Source: CAYGVT01 sp964353355 (GTDB lineage: Archaea; Thermoplasmatota; DTKX01; GCA-020343715). Taken from it: DNA of 23,449 nt. Below are positions 17,846 to 23,449 of the stretch, piece after piece. Each line of letters starts with the position of its first letter. Within the stretch, counting starts at the first letter, position 1. A program made the translations under genes and the position numbers. Below the pieces are notes generated by a model. It had not been told where the DNA came from. It worked only from the letters and a program-made list of their open reading frames with translations, and ran no database searches. The stretch is taken from the NCBI GenBank assembly GCA_964353355.1, contig CAYGVT010000025.1, positions 1-23,449 on the forward strand. The letters run 5' to 3'.

Positions 17846-19090
17846 TCACCTCCTCCTGTCCCTTCGAGGCGTCTCTGACCCTGATCGCCTGGATGACGGG
17901 CCATGGCCGCGCCCTGCGCCCCTGGGCGCCCTGGCGCCTCCCTTCCTCGCGCGCTTCGACCCGCCCTTCCCCTTGGCGTTCCCTCTTCCCTTCCCCTTCG
18001 CCATCCCCTTCGCCCTTGCCTTCCCCTTCGCCTTCGCCTTCCCCTTCGCCCTTGCCTTCCCCTTCGGCGTCGGCTTCCCCTTACGCGCCCTGGCGACGCC
18101 CTCCTTCCCCGGGACCGCGCCCTCGGCGGCCTCGAGCTCGAGGATGGCCCTGAGCAGCGTGTCGAGCGCCTCCAGCTTGTCCATGCGGCGTTCGGCCACG
18201 TCCCTGATGATGGAGCGCCACCGCTCGCGCGTCACCGCGTCGTGCATGCGGTCGACGAAGTGCTCGCCGAGCATCTCGTGGATGATGTTCTCCCACCGCT
18301 CCTCCTCGAGGGCGGTGCGGTGGCCGGTCCTGTCGAGGAACTCGCGGTGCGCCTCGAGCGCGTCCACGACCTCCTTGATGCCCTCGCCCTCGCGGGCGAT
18401 GGTGACGAGGATGGGCTTCTTCCAGACCGCGGGGTCGTCCGTGCGGTCCTGGCCCTTCTCCATGGAGAGCATCGCCTTGAGCTCGCCCACCACGCGCTCG
18501 ACGCCCTCCCGATCGGCCTTGTTGACGATGAACACGTCGCCGATCTCGAGGATGCCGGCCTTGATGGCCTGGATGTCGTCGCCCGAGCCCGGGACGGCCA
18601 CGACCGCGGTCGTGTGCGCGATGCGCACGATGTCGACCTCGCTCTGGCCCGCGCCCACTGTCTCGATGAGCACCACGTCGCAGCCGTAGGCGTCCAGCAC
18701 CATGGCGGCGTCGAACGTGGACCTGGACAGCCCCCCCAGCGAGCCCCTCGTGGACAGGCTGCGGATGAACACCCCGGGGTCGAGGGCGACCTCGCCCATG
18801 CGTATGCGGTCGCCCAGCAGCGCGCCGCCCGTGAAGGGCGACGTGGGGTCGACCGCGACGATGCCCACACTCTTGGCCCGGAGCCTGTACTCCAGTGCGA
18901 TCTTGCTCACGAGCGTGGACTTGCCCGAGCCCGGGGGCCCCGTGACGCCGATGATGTGGGCCTTGCCGGTGCGCGGGTGCAGCCGCATGAGCAGCCGTCC
19001 CGCCTCCGGGTCCTGGTCGTCCACCAGGGTGAGCAGCCTGGCCGCCGCCCGCTTGTCGCCGGCGAGCAGCCGCTTGACGAGGTCGTCCAT
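17846..19090 (-). CDS. meaB: MeaB/ArgK-type GTPase chaperone of B12 mutases with basic C-terminal tail
   Basis: The 414-aa G3E GTPase carries Walker A GPPGSGKST (51-59), DPTSPFTGGALLGDR (81-95), the IETVGAGQSE motif (142-151) and the base-recognition motif NKAD (190-193). A C-terminal helical dimerisation arm runs to about residue 325. MeaB gates adenosylcobalamin delivery into the mutase and protects it from inactivation. It sits between the B12 subunit and the large subunits, as expected. Homologs are about 320-335 aa. Here residues 333-414 form an extra tail of repeated KGKA/KGKAKAKG units followed by an Arg/Ser-rich end, strongly basic with almost no acidic residues. The tail is certainly in frame with the GTPase, because the stop codon lies inside the ribosome-binding site of the next gene. 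ATG 19090 follows the small-subunit gene by 26 bp. Confidence 0.9.
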   Translation of the reverse strand: MDDLVKRLLAGDKRAAARLLTLVDDQDPEAGRLLMRLHPRTGKAHIIGVTGPPGSGKSTLVSKIALEYRLRAKSVGIVAVDPTSPFTGGALLGDRIRMGEVALDPGVFIRSLSTRGSLGGLSRSTFDAAMVLDAYGCDVVLIETVGAGQSEVDIVRIAHTTAVVAVPGSGDDIQAIKAGILEIGDVFIVNKADREGVERVVGELKAMLSMEKGQDRTDDPAVWKKPILVTIAREGEGIKEVVDALEAHREFLDRTGHRTALEEERWENIIHEMLGEHFVDRMHDAVTRERWRSIIRDVAERRMDKLEALDTLLRAILELEAAEGAVPGKEGVARARKGKPTPKGKARAKGKAKAKGKARAKGMAKGKGRGNAKGKGGSKRARKGGARAPRGAGRGHGPSSRRSGSETPRRDRRR

Positions 19091-19116
19091 CTCTCGACCG
19101 CCGTGCGCGCGCGCCC

Positions 19117-19536
19117 TCAGGCCTTGGCCGTCGGGCGCACGTTCTCCTTTATGTAGCTCACGATGGCTTCCGTCGTCGTGCCGGGGCCGAAGACGCCCCT
19201 CACCCCGAGCGCGTCGAGGGCCTTGAGGTCCTCCTCGGGGATGATGCCGCCGACGGTCACGAGCACGTCGTTCGCACCGGCCTTCCTCAGAAGCTCCACC
19301 ACGCGTGGCACCAGGTAGTTGTGCGCGCCCGACAGGATGCTGAGCCCGATGACGTCGACGTCCTCCTGCAGCGCGGCCTCCACGATCTGCTCGGGCGTCT
19401 GGCGCAGCCCGGTGTAGATGACCTCCATGCCGGCGTCGCGCAGCGCGCGGGCGACCACCTTGGCGCCTCGGTCGTGGCCGTCGAGGCCAGGCTTGGCCAC
19501 GATGACCCTTATCCTCCTCTCCTTTCCCTTTGGCAT
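19117..19536 (-). CDS. mcmA2: B12-binding small (alpha/C-terminal) subunit of acyl-CoA mutase
   Basis: The 139-aa protein has the base-off cobalamin motif KPGLDGHDRG, supplying the Asp-x-His that ligates cobalt and the upstream Lys. It also has SILSGAH and VTVGGIIPEEDL, the typical Rossmann-like B12 domain landmarks. Stand-alone small subunits of this size pair with large subunits of about 555 aa in archaeal methylmalonyl-CoA mutase and in bacterial isobutyryl-CoA mutase. Only one is encoded here although two large subunits follow, so it is either shared or paired with just one of them. ATG 19536 has a strong GGAGGT 8 bases upstream. A 70-bp gap with a TATA-like patch and a short GC hairpin separates it from the dehydrogenase gene, so the mutase genes may also have their own promoter. 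Confidence 0.92.
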   Translation of the reverse strand: MPKGKERRIRVIVAKPGLDGHDRGAKVVARALRDAGMEVIYTGLRQTPEQIVEAALQEDVDVIGLSILSGAHNYLVPRVVELLRKAGANDVLVTVGGIIPEEDLKALDALGVRGVFGPGTTTEAIVSYIKENVRPTAKA

Positions 19537-19553
19537 GCCGTCTACCTCCGCCC

Positions 19554-19568
19554 GGGGGCGTCGCCCCC
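19554..19568. other. 15-bp GC hairpin just upstream of the small-subunit ribosome-binding site
   Basis: GGGGGCG-T-CGCCCCC is a perfect inverted repeat with a single central base, about 5-8 bases upstream of the GGAGGT of mcmA2. In RNA it would pair as a compact GC stem with a loop of about 5 bases. It may mark termination of the thiolase-dehydrogenase transcript, shape translation initiation, or be an operator. Confidence 0.4.
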
Positions 19569-19576
19569 TCCTATGG

Positions 19577-19592
19577 GGATTATTGGGTTAAT
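19577..19592 (-). promoter_or_regulatory. Possible internal promoter for the mutase genes
   Basis: The minus strand reads ATTAACCCAATAATCC, the only AT-rich patch in the 70-bp gap, 41-56 bases before the mcmA2 start. The spacing allows transcription to begin around 19555-19560. The evidence is compositional only. Confidence 0.3.
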
Positions 19593-19606
19593 GTGAGCGG
19601 CCGCGT

Positions 19607-20458
19607 TCAGCCGTGCTTGTAGAACCCCTCGCCAGACTTTTGGCCGAGCTTGCCGGCCGCGACCATCTTGACGAGCAGGGGACAGGGCCTGTACTTGTCG
19701 TCGCCCAGGCCCTCGTGGAGCACGTTCATGATGGCCAGCACCGTGTCCAGCCCGATTAGGTCCGCGAGCTCGAGCGGGCCCATCGGGTGTCTCATGCCGA
19801 GCTTCATGACCGTGTCGATGGACTCGCGCGTCCCCACGCCCTCCATCAGGCAGTAGATGGCCTCGTTGATCATGGGCATGAGCACGCGGTTGGATACGAA
19901 CCCCGGGTAGTCGTTGACCTCTGCGGGGGTCTTGCCGAGCTTCTCGGCCAGGTCGTGCACGGCCTTGTAGGTCTCGTCCGACGTGGAGTAGCCGCGGATG
20001 ATCTCGACGAGCATCATCACCGGCACCGGGTTCATGAAGTGCATGCCGATGACCTTGTCGGGCCGCTTGGTCGCGGCCGCTATCTCGGTTATGGAGATGG
20101 AGCTGGTGTTGGACGCGAGGATGACGTCCGGGCGGCAGAGCCCGTCGAGCTCCTTGAAAAGGGACGTCTTGAGCGCCTTGTTCTCGATGGCGGCCTCCAC
20201 CACGAGGTCCACGCCCTTGAGCGGGGACATGTCCACCGTGCCGTGGATGCGGCCCAGGATGGCGTCCGCCTGCTCCCTCGCGAGCTTGCCCTTCTCGACC
20301 TGCTTGCCCAGGCCCTTGCGTATCTTGTCGAGCCCGCCCTGCACGAACCGGTCCTCGATGTCGCGCATGACCACGTCGAATCCCGCCTGGGCCGTGACCT
20401 GGGCGATGCCCGCGCCCATCTGGCCCGCGCCGATGACGCCTATCCTCTTGATGTCCAT
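19607..20458 (-). CDS. hbd: 3-hydroxybutyryl-CoA dehydrogenase
   Basis: The 283-aa product is the usual length for the short stand-alone 3-hydroxyacyl-CoA dehydrogenase. It has the NAD-binding GAGQMG (10-15), SNTSS (116-120), the catalytic His140 in GMHFMNPVP, Asn143, the C-terminal dimerisation helices with PMGPLELADLIGLD, and the terminal KSGEGFY motif. It oxidises (S)-3-hydroxybutyryl-CoA to acetoacetyl-CoA with NAD(P) in the cytoplasm. ATG 20458 is preceded by GGGAGG at 9 bases. The gene follows the thiolase gene by 21 bp, so the two almost certainly share a transcript and catalyse consecutive steps: dehydrogenation followed by thiolytic cleavage. No enoyl-CoA hydratase or acyl-CoA dehydrogenase is present in the window. 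Confidence 0.93.
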   Translation of the reverse strand: MDIKRIGVIGAGQMGAGIAQVTAQAGFDVVMRDIEDRFVQGGLDKIRKGLGKQVEKGKLAREQADAILGRIHGTVDMSPLKGVDLVVEAAIENKALKTSLFKELDGLCRPDVILASNTSSISITEIAAATKRPDKVIGMHFMNPVPVMMLVEIIRGYSTSDETYKAVHDLAEKLGKTPAEVNDYPGFVSNRVLMPMINEAIYCLMEGVGTRESIDTVMKLGMRHPMGPLELADLIGLDTVLAIMNVLHEGLGDDKYRPCPLLVKMVAAGKLGQKSGEGFYKHG

Positions 20459-20479
20459 GGATGTCCGCCTCCCAGTCCC

Positions 20480-21670
20480 CTACCAGCCGTTCTCGCGCTC
20501 GATGAGCATCGCGGTGCCGTTGCCCCCGCCGATGCAGAGCGCCGCGAGCCCGCGGCGCCTGTCGTACCTCCGCATGGCATGCATGAGCGAGACCACGATG
20601 CGCGTGCCCGACGCCCCGATGGGGTGTCCGAGCGCGACCGCGCCGCCGTGGACGTTGACCTTGTCGAGGGGGATGCCGAACTCCTTGCAGATGGCGAGCG
20701 TCTGCGAGGCGAACGCCTCGTTCTCCTCGAACAGGTCGATGTCCTCGACCGTGATGCGCTGGCGCGCGAGTATCGTCCTGATGGCCTCGATGGGGCCCGT
20801 CATGGCCGCGATGGGCTCGACGCCCGACCACTGCTGGTCGACGATGCGCGCCATGGGCCTGACCCCCAGCTCCTTGGCCTTCTTGGGCGACATGACCACG
20901 ACGGCCGCGGCCACGTCGTTGATGCCGGAGGCGTTGCCCGCGGTGACGGTGCCGTCCTTGTCGAAGAAGGGCTTGAGCGACGCCAGCTTCTCGTAGGTCG
21001 AGTCGCGGCGCGGGCCCTCGTCGGTGTCGAACATGACCGGGGGGCCCTTCTTCTGCGGGACCTCGACGGGGACGATCTCGTCCTTGAACGCGCCCGATTC
21101 GATGGCCTTCACGGCCTTCTGGTGCGACGAGAGCGAGAACCGGTCCTGGGCCTCCCTGGAGATGTCGTACTTCCTGGCCACCCAGTCGCCCGTGTGGCCC
21201 ATGTGGTAGTTGCCGTAGGCGTCCCAGAGGCCGTCGAGGACCATCTCGTCCTTGACCTCGCCGTCGAACATGTTGTAACCGAACCTGGCCTTCGTGAGCA
21301 GGTAGGGCGCGTTGGACATCGACTCCATGCCGCCGGCGACCACGACGTCGGCGTCGCCGGCGCGGATGGCCTGGCCCGCGAGCATGATGGCCTTCATGCC
21401 CGAGCCGCAGACCTTCTCGACCGTGAAGGCCCCGACGGTGTGGGGCAGCCCCCCGTTGAGGGCCGCCTGGCGGGCGGGGTTCTGGCCGAGCCCCGCCTTG
21501 AGCACGTTGCCGAAGATGACCTCGTCCACGATGCCGGGGTCGATGCCGGCCCTGAGGACGGCCTCCTTGACGACGATGCCAGCGAGCTTCGGTGCGGTGA
21601 ACGGCAGCAGCGTGCCGCCGTATCGGCCTATGGGCGTCCTGACGCCGGAGACTATGAGGGGCTTGTCCAA
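20480..21670 (-). CDS. Acetyl-CoA C-acetyltransferase (thiolase II)
   Basis: The 396-aa product is full length for a degradative or biosynthetic thiolase. It has nucleophile Cys88 in VEKVCGSGMKA, the acidic-loop motif NEAFASQ, catalytic His349 in GHPIGASGT, and Cys379 in CIGGGNG. It cleaves acetoacetyl-CoA with CoA to two acetyl-CoA, or runs in reverse. The intact Cys-His-Cys set separates it from the archaeal SCP2-type thiolases linked to mevalonate synthesis. TTG 21670 is chosen because AGGAGG sits 7 bases upstream and the product then begins DKPLIVSGVRTPIG as in homologs. The frame is open further upstream but crosses the promoter. It is the first gene of the minus-strand cluster, about 120 bp from the insertion sequence. 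Confidence 0.92.
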   Translation of the reverse strand: MDKPLIVSGVRTPIGRYGGTLLPFTAPKLAGIVVKEAVLRAGIDPGIVDEVIFGNVLKAGLGQNPARQAALNGGLPHTVGAFTVEKVCGSGMKAIMLAGQAIRAGDADVVVAGGMESMSNAPYLLTKARFGYNMFDGEVKDEMVLDGLWDAYGNYHMGHTGDWVARKYDISREAQDRFSLSSHQKAVKAIESGAFKDEIVPVEVPQKKGPPVMFDTDEGPRRDSTYEKLASLKPFFDKDGTVTAGNASGINDVAAAVVVMSPKKAKELGVRPMARIVDQQWSGVEPIAAMTGPIEAIRTILARQRITVEDIDLFEENEAFASQTLAICKEFGIPLDKVNVHGGAVALGHPIGASGTRIVVSLMHAMRRYDRRRGLAALCIGGGNGTAMLIERENGW

Positions 21671-21705
21671 GCTGATGCCTCCTGGGGGCCCGGGAATCGG
21701 GGTGG

Positions 21706-21725
21706 CCCTATATACTCTTTCCGAC
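21706..21725 (-). promoter_or_regulatory. BRE/TATA promoter of the thiolase-led cluster
   Basis: The minus strand reads CGGAAAGAGTATATAGGG (about 21706-21723): a purine-rich BRE-like segment followed by a good TATA box. It lies about 38-45 bases upstream of the TTG start, predicting a leader of about 12-18 bases that includes AGGAGG. This is the clearest archaeal promoter in the window. Confidence 0.65.
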
Positions 21726-21789
21726 TCAATCCAGGCCGGGCCAGCACCCCCCTCCCGGGCCAGGCCGCGCGACTCGCGGACGCCCGCTC

Positions 21790-21812
21790 GCAAATGGTCA
21801 GCCGTCTGAAGC
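21790..21812 (+). repeat. Left terminal inverted repeat of the IS66-like element
   Basis: This repeat matches the reverse complement of the right end at 19 of 23 positions, including an unbroken AAATGGTCAGCC block (21792-21803) and TGAAGC (21807-21812). The second base is C instead of T (GCAA versus the canonical GTAA). Confidence 0.85.
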
Positions 21813-21844
21813 CGCCTAGTTCCATTTGTGGAATTCAGACCGAA

Positions 21845-21855
21845 AGATTCATTAA
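21845..21855 (+). promoter_or_regulatory. BRE/TATA-like promoter of the IS genes
   Basis: CGAAAGATTCATTAAC (21841-21856) has a purine-rich BRE-like start and an AT core centred about 28 bases before the ATG at 21880. That spacing predicts a leaderless transcript for the small protein. No Shine-Dalgarno precedes the ATG. Confidence 0.5.
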
Positions 21856-21882
21856 CATGGGATATCCTATGGATATCCCATG
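21856..21882. promoter_or_regulatory. Perfect 12-bp inverted repeat over the IS transcription/translation start
   Basis: CATGGGATATCC (21856-21867), spacer TAT, then GGATATCCCATG (21871-21882). The right arm ends with the ATG of the DUF2080-like gene and the left arm begins directly after the TATA-like core. The position fits an operator that would block the promoter, or an RNA hairpin hiding the start codon. Confidence 0.6.
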
Positions 21883-22038
21883 AAGCACAAACCCATGAAG
21901 GCCGCCTCCGAGCTCACCCTGAAGAATATCCTCGGCTTCTACGTCCGCAAGGTCACTCCCTTCGGCAACTCGGCCAAGGTCGACTGCCCAAAGGAACATC
22001 TCGGACGGACCGTATACCTCGTCGTGGTGGACGAATGA
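21880..22038 (+). CDS. DUF2080-like transposase-associated small protein
   Basis: The 52-aa product has the motif VRKVTPFGNSAKVDCPKEHL followed by a short hydrophobic strand (TVYLVVVDE). This matches the small DUF2080 proteins that accompany archaeal transposases and resemble AbrB/SpoVT swapped-hairpin DNA-binding domains. Its stop codon overlaps the transposase start (ATGA), implying translational coupling. A perfect 12-bp inverted repeat covers its start, so it could bind there and control its own operon. The family match is from motif recognition, and the regulatory role is inference. Confidence 0.75.
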   Translation: MKHKPMKAASELTLKNILGFYVRKVTPFGNSAKVDCPKEHLGRTVYLVVVDE

Positions 22039-23441
22039 CCCAACCACCGAAACACGAACGCCTCGGCAAGGACGAGGTCGAGCGCCTCCGACGCGAGAAC
22101 GAGCAGCTCAAGCGGGAGATTGAAAGGCTTCGAAGGGAGAAGGAATCAATCGAGAAGAAGAAGGAGGCCGTCGAAAAGGACCTCGAGAAGGTCGAACGGG
22201 AGTTCGAGGAGTACAAGGCCCGCCACCCCGAGAACGTCGGCGAGAAGAACGGGAAGGCCTACGCCATCAAGCCCCCCGCCAAGTCCGGCCCACGCAAGAG
22301 GCCCGGGGCCAGGCCCGGCCACGCCCCTCACTTCCGGAGACCCCCGGAGCACATCGACGACGTCGAGGGGGTCCCAGTACACAGGTGCCCCCACTGCGGC
22401 AACGAGGAACTGAGCGATGTCCAGGAGATCCGGGAGCGCATCGTCGAGGACATCCCGACCTGCAAGCCCGTCGTGACCCAGTACCTCATCGAGAGGCGCT
22501 ACTGCAAGAGGTGCAAGGGCCTCGTCGAGACGCCGGTGACGGCCGCCCTCCCTAAGGCCCGCCTCGGTCTGCGCGTGATGCTCGCCACGGTCTATCTCAA
22601 GATCGGCATGCGCCTCCCCGTGGAGTCCATCCCGAAGGTCCTGAAGACCCTCTTCGGCATCCACGTCTCTGAGGGCGAGGTCATATGCATCCTCGACCAG
22701 GTGGCGGGGGTCTTCGGGGAGTACTACGACCAGCTCATCAATACCATCCGCGAGGCCCCCGCGAGGCACATGGACGAGACCTCGTGGAGGATTGACGGCC
22801 AGAACGTCTGGCTGTGGGCGTTCGTCACCAAGGGCGAGGCGCTCTACGTCGTCGCGAACTCACGGGGTCACGAGGTCCCGCTCGACATCCTCGGGGAGAG
22901 CCCTAAGGGCGTGGACATCCACGACAGGCTCTCGGTCTACGACACGCTGGCAAGGAAGACGGGGGACCGGCCCCAGCAGTACTGCTGGGGCCACATCATC
23001 TGCGACGCGAAGGAGCTCGCCAAGTTCCACGGGGAGGACGGCGAGGTCATCCTCAGGATTCTCAAGAAGACCTACCTGAGGGCCATGGAGTTCGACCACA
23101 AGGGTACGGAAGCCGACGTGGAGGCGCTCTTCCACCACATGAAGGGCGACCTGGACCGGCAGTACAGGTCCAAGAAGTGCCAGAAGTTCGTGGTGAACCT
23201 CCTGAAGGACAAGGACGGGCTGTTCGTGTTCGTGACGAACCCGGACGTGGAGGCGACGAACAACGCGGCCGAGCGGGCGCTGAGGCACCCCGTCGTGGCG
23301 AGGAAGGTCAGCGGTGGTAGCAGGTCAGAGAAAGGGGCGAAGGTGTTCGGGACCCTGATGAGCGTGGTCCAGTCGTTCAAGCAGTCCGGGAAGGACCTGC
23401 TCGTCGATGGGCCATCCATCCTCAATGCTTCACGTGGCTGA
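22035..23441 (+). CDS. IS66-type transposase
   Basis: The 468-aa product starts with a charged leucine-zipper-like coiled coil (about 12-63) and a Lys/Pro/Arg hinge. A zinc-finger-like pair of CxxC motifs follows (CPHC 118-121, CKRC 157-160), as in IS66 TnpC. The DDE core includes Asp247 (HMDETSWRIDG), an Asp in the GVDIHDRLSVYD stretch (about 294-303), the CWGHIICDAKEL segment, and Glu413 in NNAAERALRHPV with the RKVSGGSRSEKGA signature. It would cut and join the element ends. ATG 22035 overlaps the stop of the small upstream gene. The frame is open from 21828, but that part is antisense to nothing useful and lies upstream of the promoter. The stop lies 8 bases from the element end, inside the right inverted repeat. 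Confidence 0.92.
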   Translation: MTQPPKHERLGKDEVERLRRENEQLKREIERLRREKESIEKKKEAVEKDLEKVEREFEEYKARHPENVGEKNGKAYAIKPPAKSGPRKRPGARPGHAPHFRRPPEHIDDVEGVPVHRCPHCGNEELSDVQEIRERIVEDIPTCKPVVTQYLIERRYCKRCKGLVETPVTAALPKARLGLRVMLATVYLKIGMRLPVESIPKVLKTLFGIHVSEGEVICILDQVAGVFGEYYDQLINTIREAPARHMDETSWRIDGQNVWLWAFVTKGEALYVVANSRGHEVPLDILGESPKGVDIHDRLSVYDTLARKTGDRPQQYCWGHIICDAKELAKFHGEDGEVILRILKKTYLRAMEFDHKGTEADVEALFHHMKGDLDRQYRSKKCQKFVVNLLKDKDGLFVFVTNPDVEATNNAAERALRHPVVARKVSGGSRSEKGAKVFGTLMSVVQSFKQSGKDLLVDGPSILNASRG

Positions 23442-23449
23442 CCATTTAC
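23427..23449 (-). repeat. Right terminal inverted repeat of the IS66-like element
   Basis: Read on the minus strand it begins GTAAATGGTCAGCC and continues to TGAAGC, pairing with the left end at 19 of 23 positions. It overlaps the last codons of the transposase, and its outermost base is the last base of the window. Confidence 0.85.

Larger units (their letters stand above)
21790..23449 (+). mobile_element. Complete IS66-like insertion sequence with DUF2080-like accessory gene
   Basis: The element runs 1,660 bp between matching terminal inverted repeats and contains two overlapping genes, the 52-aa accessory protein and the 468-aa transposase. The right terminus reads GTAAATGGTCAGCC when reverse complemented. 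GTAA is the terminal sequence usual for IS66, and it coincides with the final base of the window. IS66 elements make 8-bp target duplications; the left flank is GCCCGCTC (21782-21789), and the right flank is outside the window. Both genes look intact, so it may be active. It lies upstream of the thiolase promoter without interrupting a gene. Unlike many bacterial IS66 elements there is no tnpA/tnpB pair. Confidence 0.85.

Noticed and set aside
17842..17904. N-terminal extension of the isobutyryl-type mutase to an ATG at 17904
   Set aside because: It would overlap the meaB tail, while GTG 17841 has an ideal ribosome-binding site and gives the standard N-terminus.
17973..18689. Plus-strand frame beginning with Phe/Pro/Ala repeats
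   Set aside because: It is antisense to the KGKA tail and body of meaB; same low-complexity artefact.
19787..21883. 698-aa plus-strand frame across the thiolase and dehydrogenase genes
   Set aside because: It is antisense to two clear enzyme genes and runs across the IS boundary; no coding character.

Overview
The window looks like a GC-rich archaeal contig, most likely from a non-methanogenic Thermoplasmatota-type lineage; this assignment is inference. Support comes from an RqcH/NEMF-type ribosome quality-control protein, a geranylgeranyl-reductase-family flavoprotein (archaeal membrane lipid chemistry), large secreted proteins with PKD/cadherin-like/FG-GAP domains and one C-terminal membrane anchor, TATA-like boxes placed for leaderless or short-leader transcripts, and an IS66-type element carrying a DUF2080-like small protein. 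Both window ends are repetitive: a 9-bp tandem array at the left and the exact outer end of an insertion sequence at the right. This is what contig breaks look like.

Left half (1-12.7 kb): a G-rich 9-bp tandem array, then rqcH (+). Convergent with rqcH is a 929-aa anchored surface protein (-). Next come a degenerate ABC-transporter remnant (ATPase start joined to permease end), a small ribbon-helix-helix-like protein (-) divergent from a geranylgeranyl reductase family protein (+), a 1160-aa FG-GAP/Ig surface protein (-), a G-rich low-complexity tract, an unrecognised 381-aa protein (-) and an ATP:cob(I)alamin adenosyltransferase (-).

Right half (12.9-21.7 kb): a secreted, membrane-anchored cyclophilin with a PKD domain (+), followed by a co-directional minus-strand acyl-CoA gene cluster. 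In transcription order the cluster is thiolase, 3-hydroxybutyryl-CoA dehydrogenase, B12-binding small mutase subunit, MeaB-type GTPase chaperone, and two different large mutase subunits. The residues that set substrate choice differ between the two large subunits. One has the Tyr/Arg pair of methylmalonyl-CoA mutase and the other has the Phe/Gln pair of isobutyryl-CoA mutase. Only one B12 subunit and one chaperone are present, so the locus may run two carbon-skeleton rearrangements from shared parts. The adenosyltransferase nearby would supply the adenosylcobalamin cofactor. A plausible overall job is oxidation of branched-chain or short-chain acyl-CoAs: isobutyryl-CoA to butyryl-CoA to acetoacetyl-CoA to acetyl-CoA, and methylmalonyl-CoA to succinyl-CoA.

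The oddest feature is that two enzymes of this cluster carry long, highly basic, histone-H1-like low-complexity tails: about 155 residues at the N-terminus of the methylmalonyl-type mutase and about 82 residues at the C-terminus of MeaB. The window ends with a complete 1,660-bp IS66-like element (21790-23449) with terminal inverted repeats, a 52-aa DUF2080-like protein and a 468-aa transposase. A perfect 12-bp inverted repeat sits on the start codon of the small gene. No rRNA, tRNA or CRISPR array was seen.
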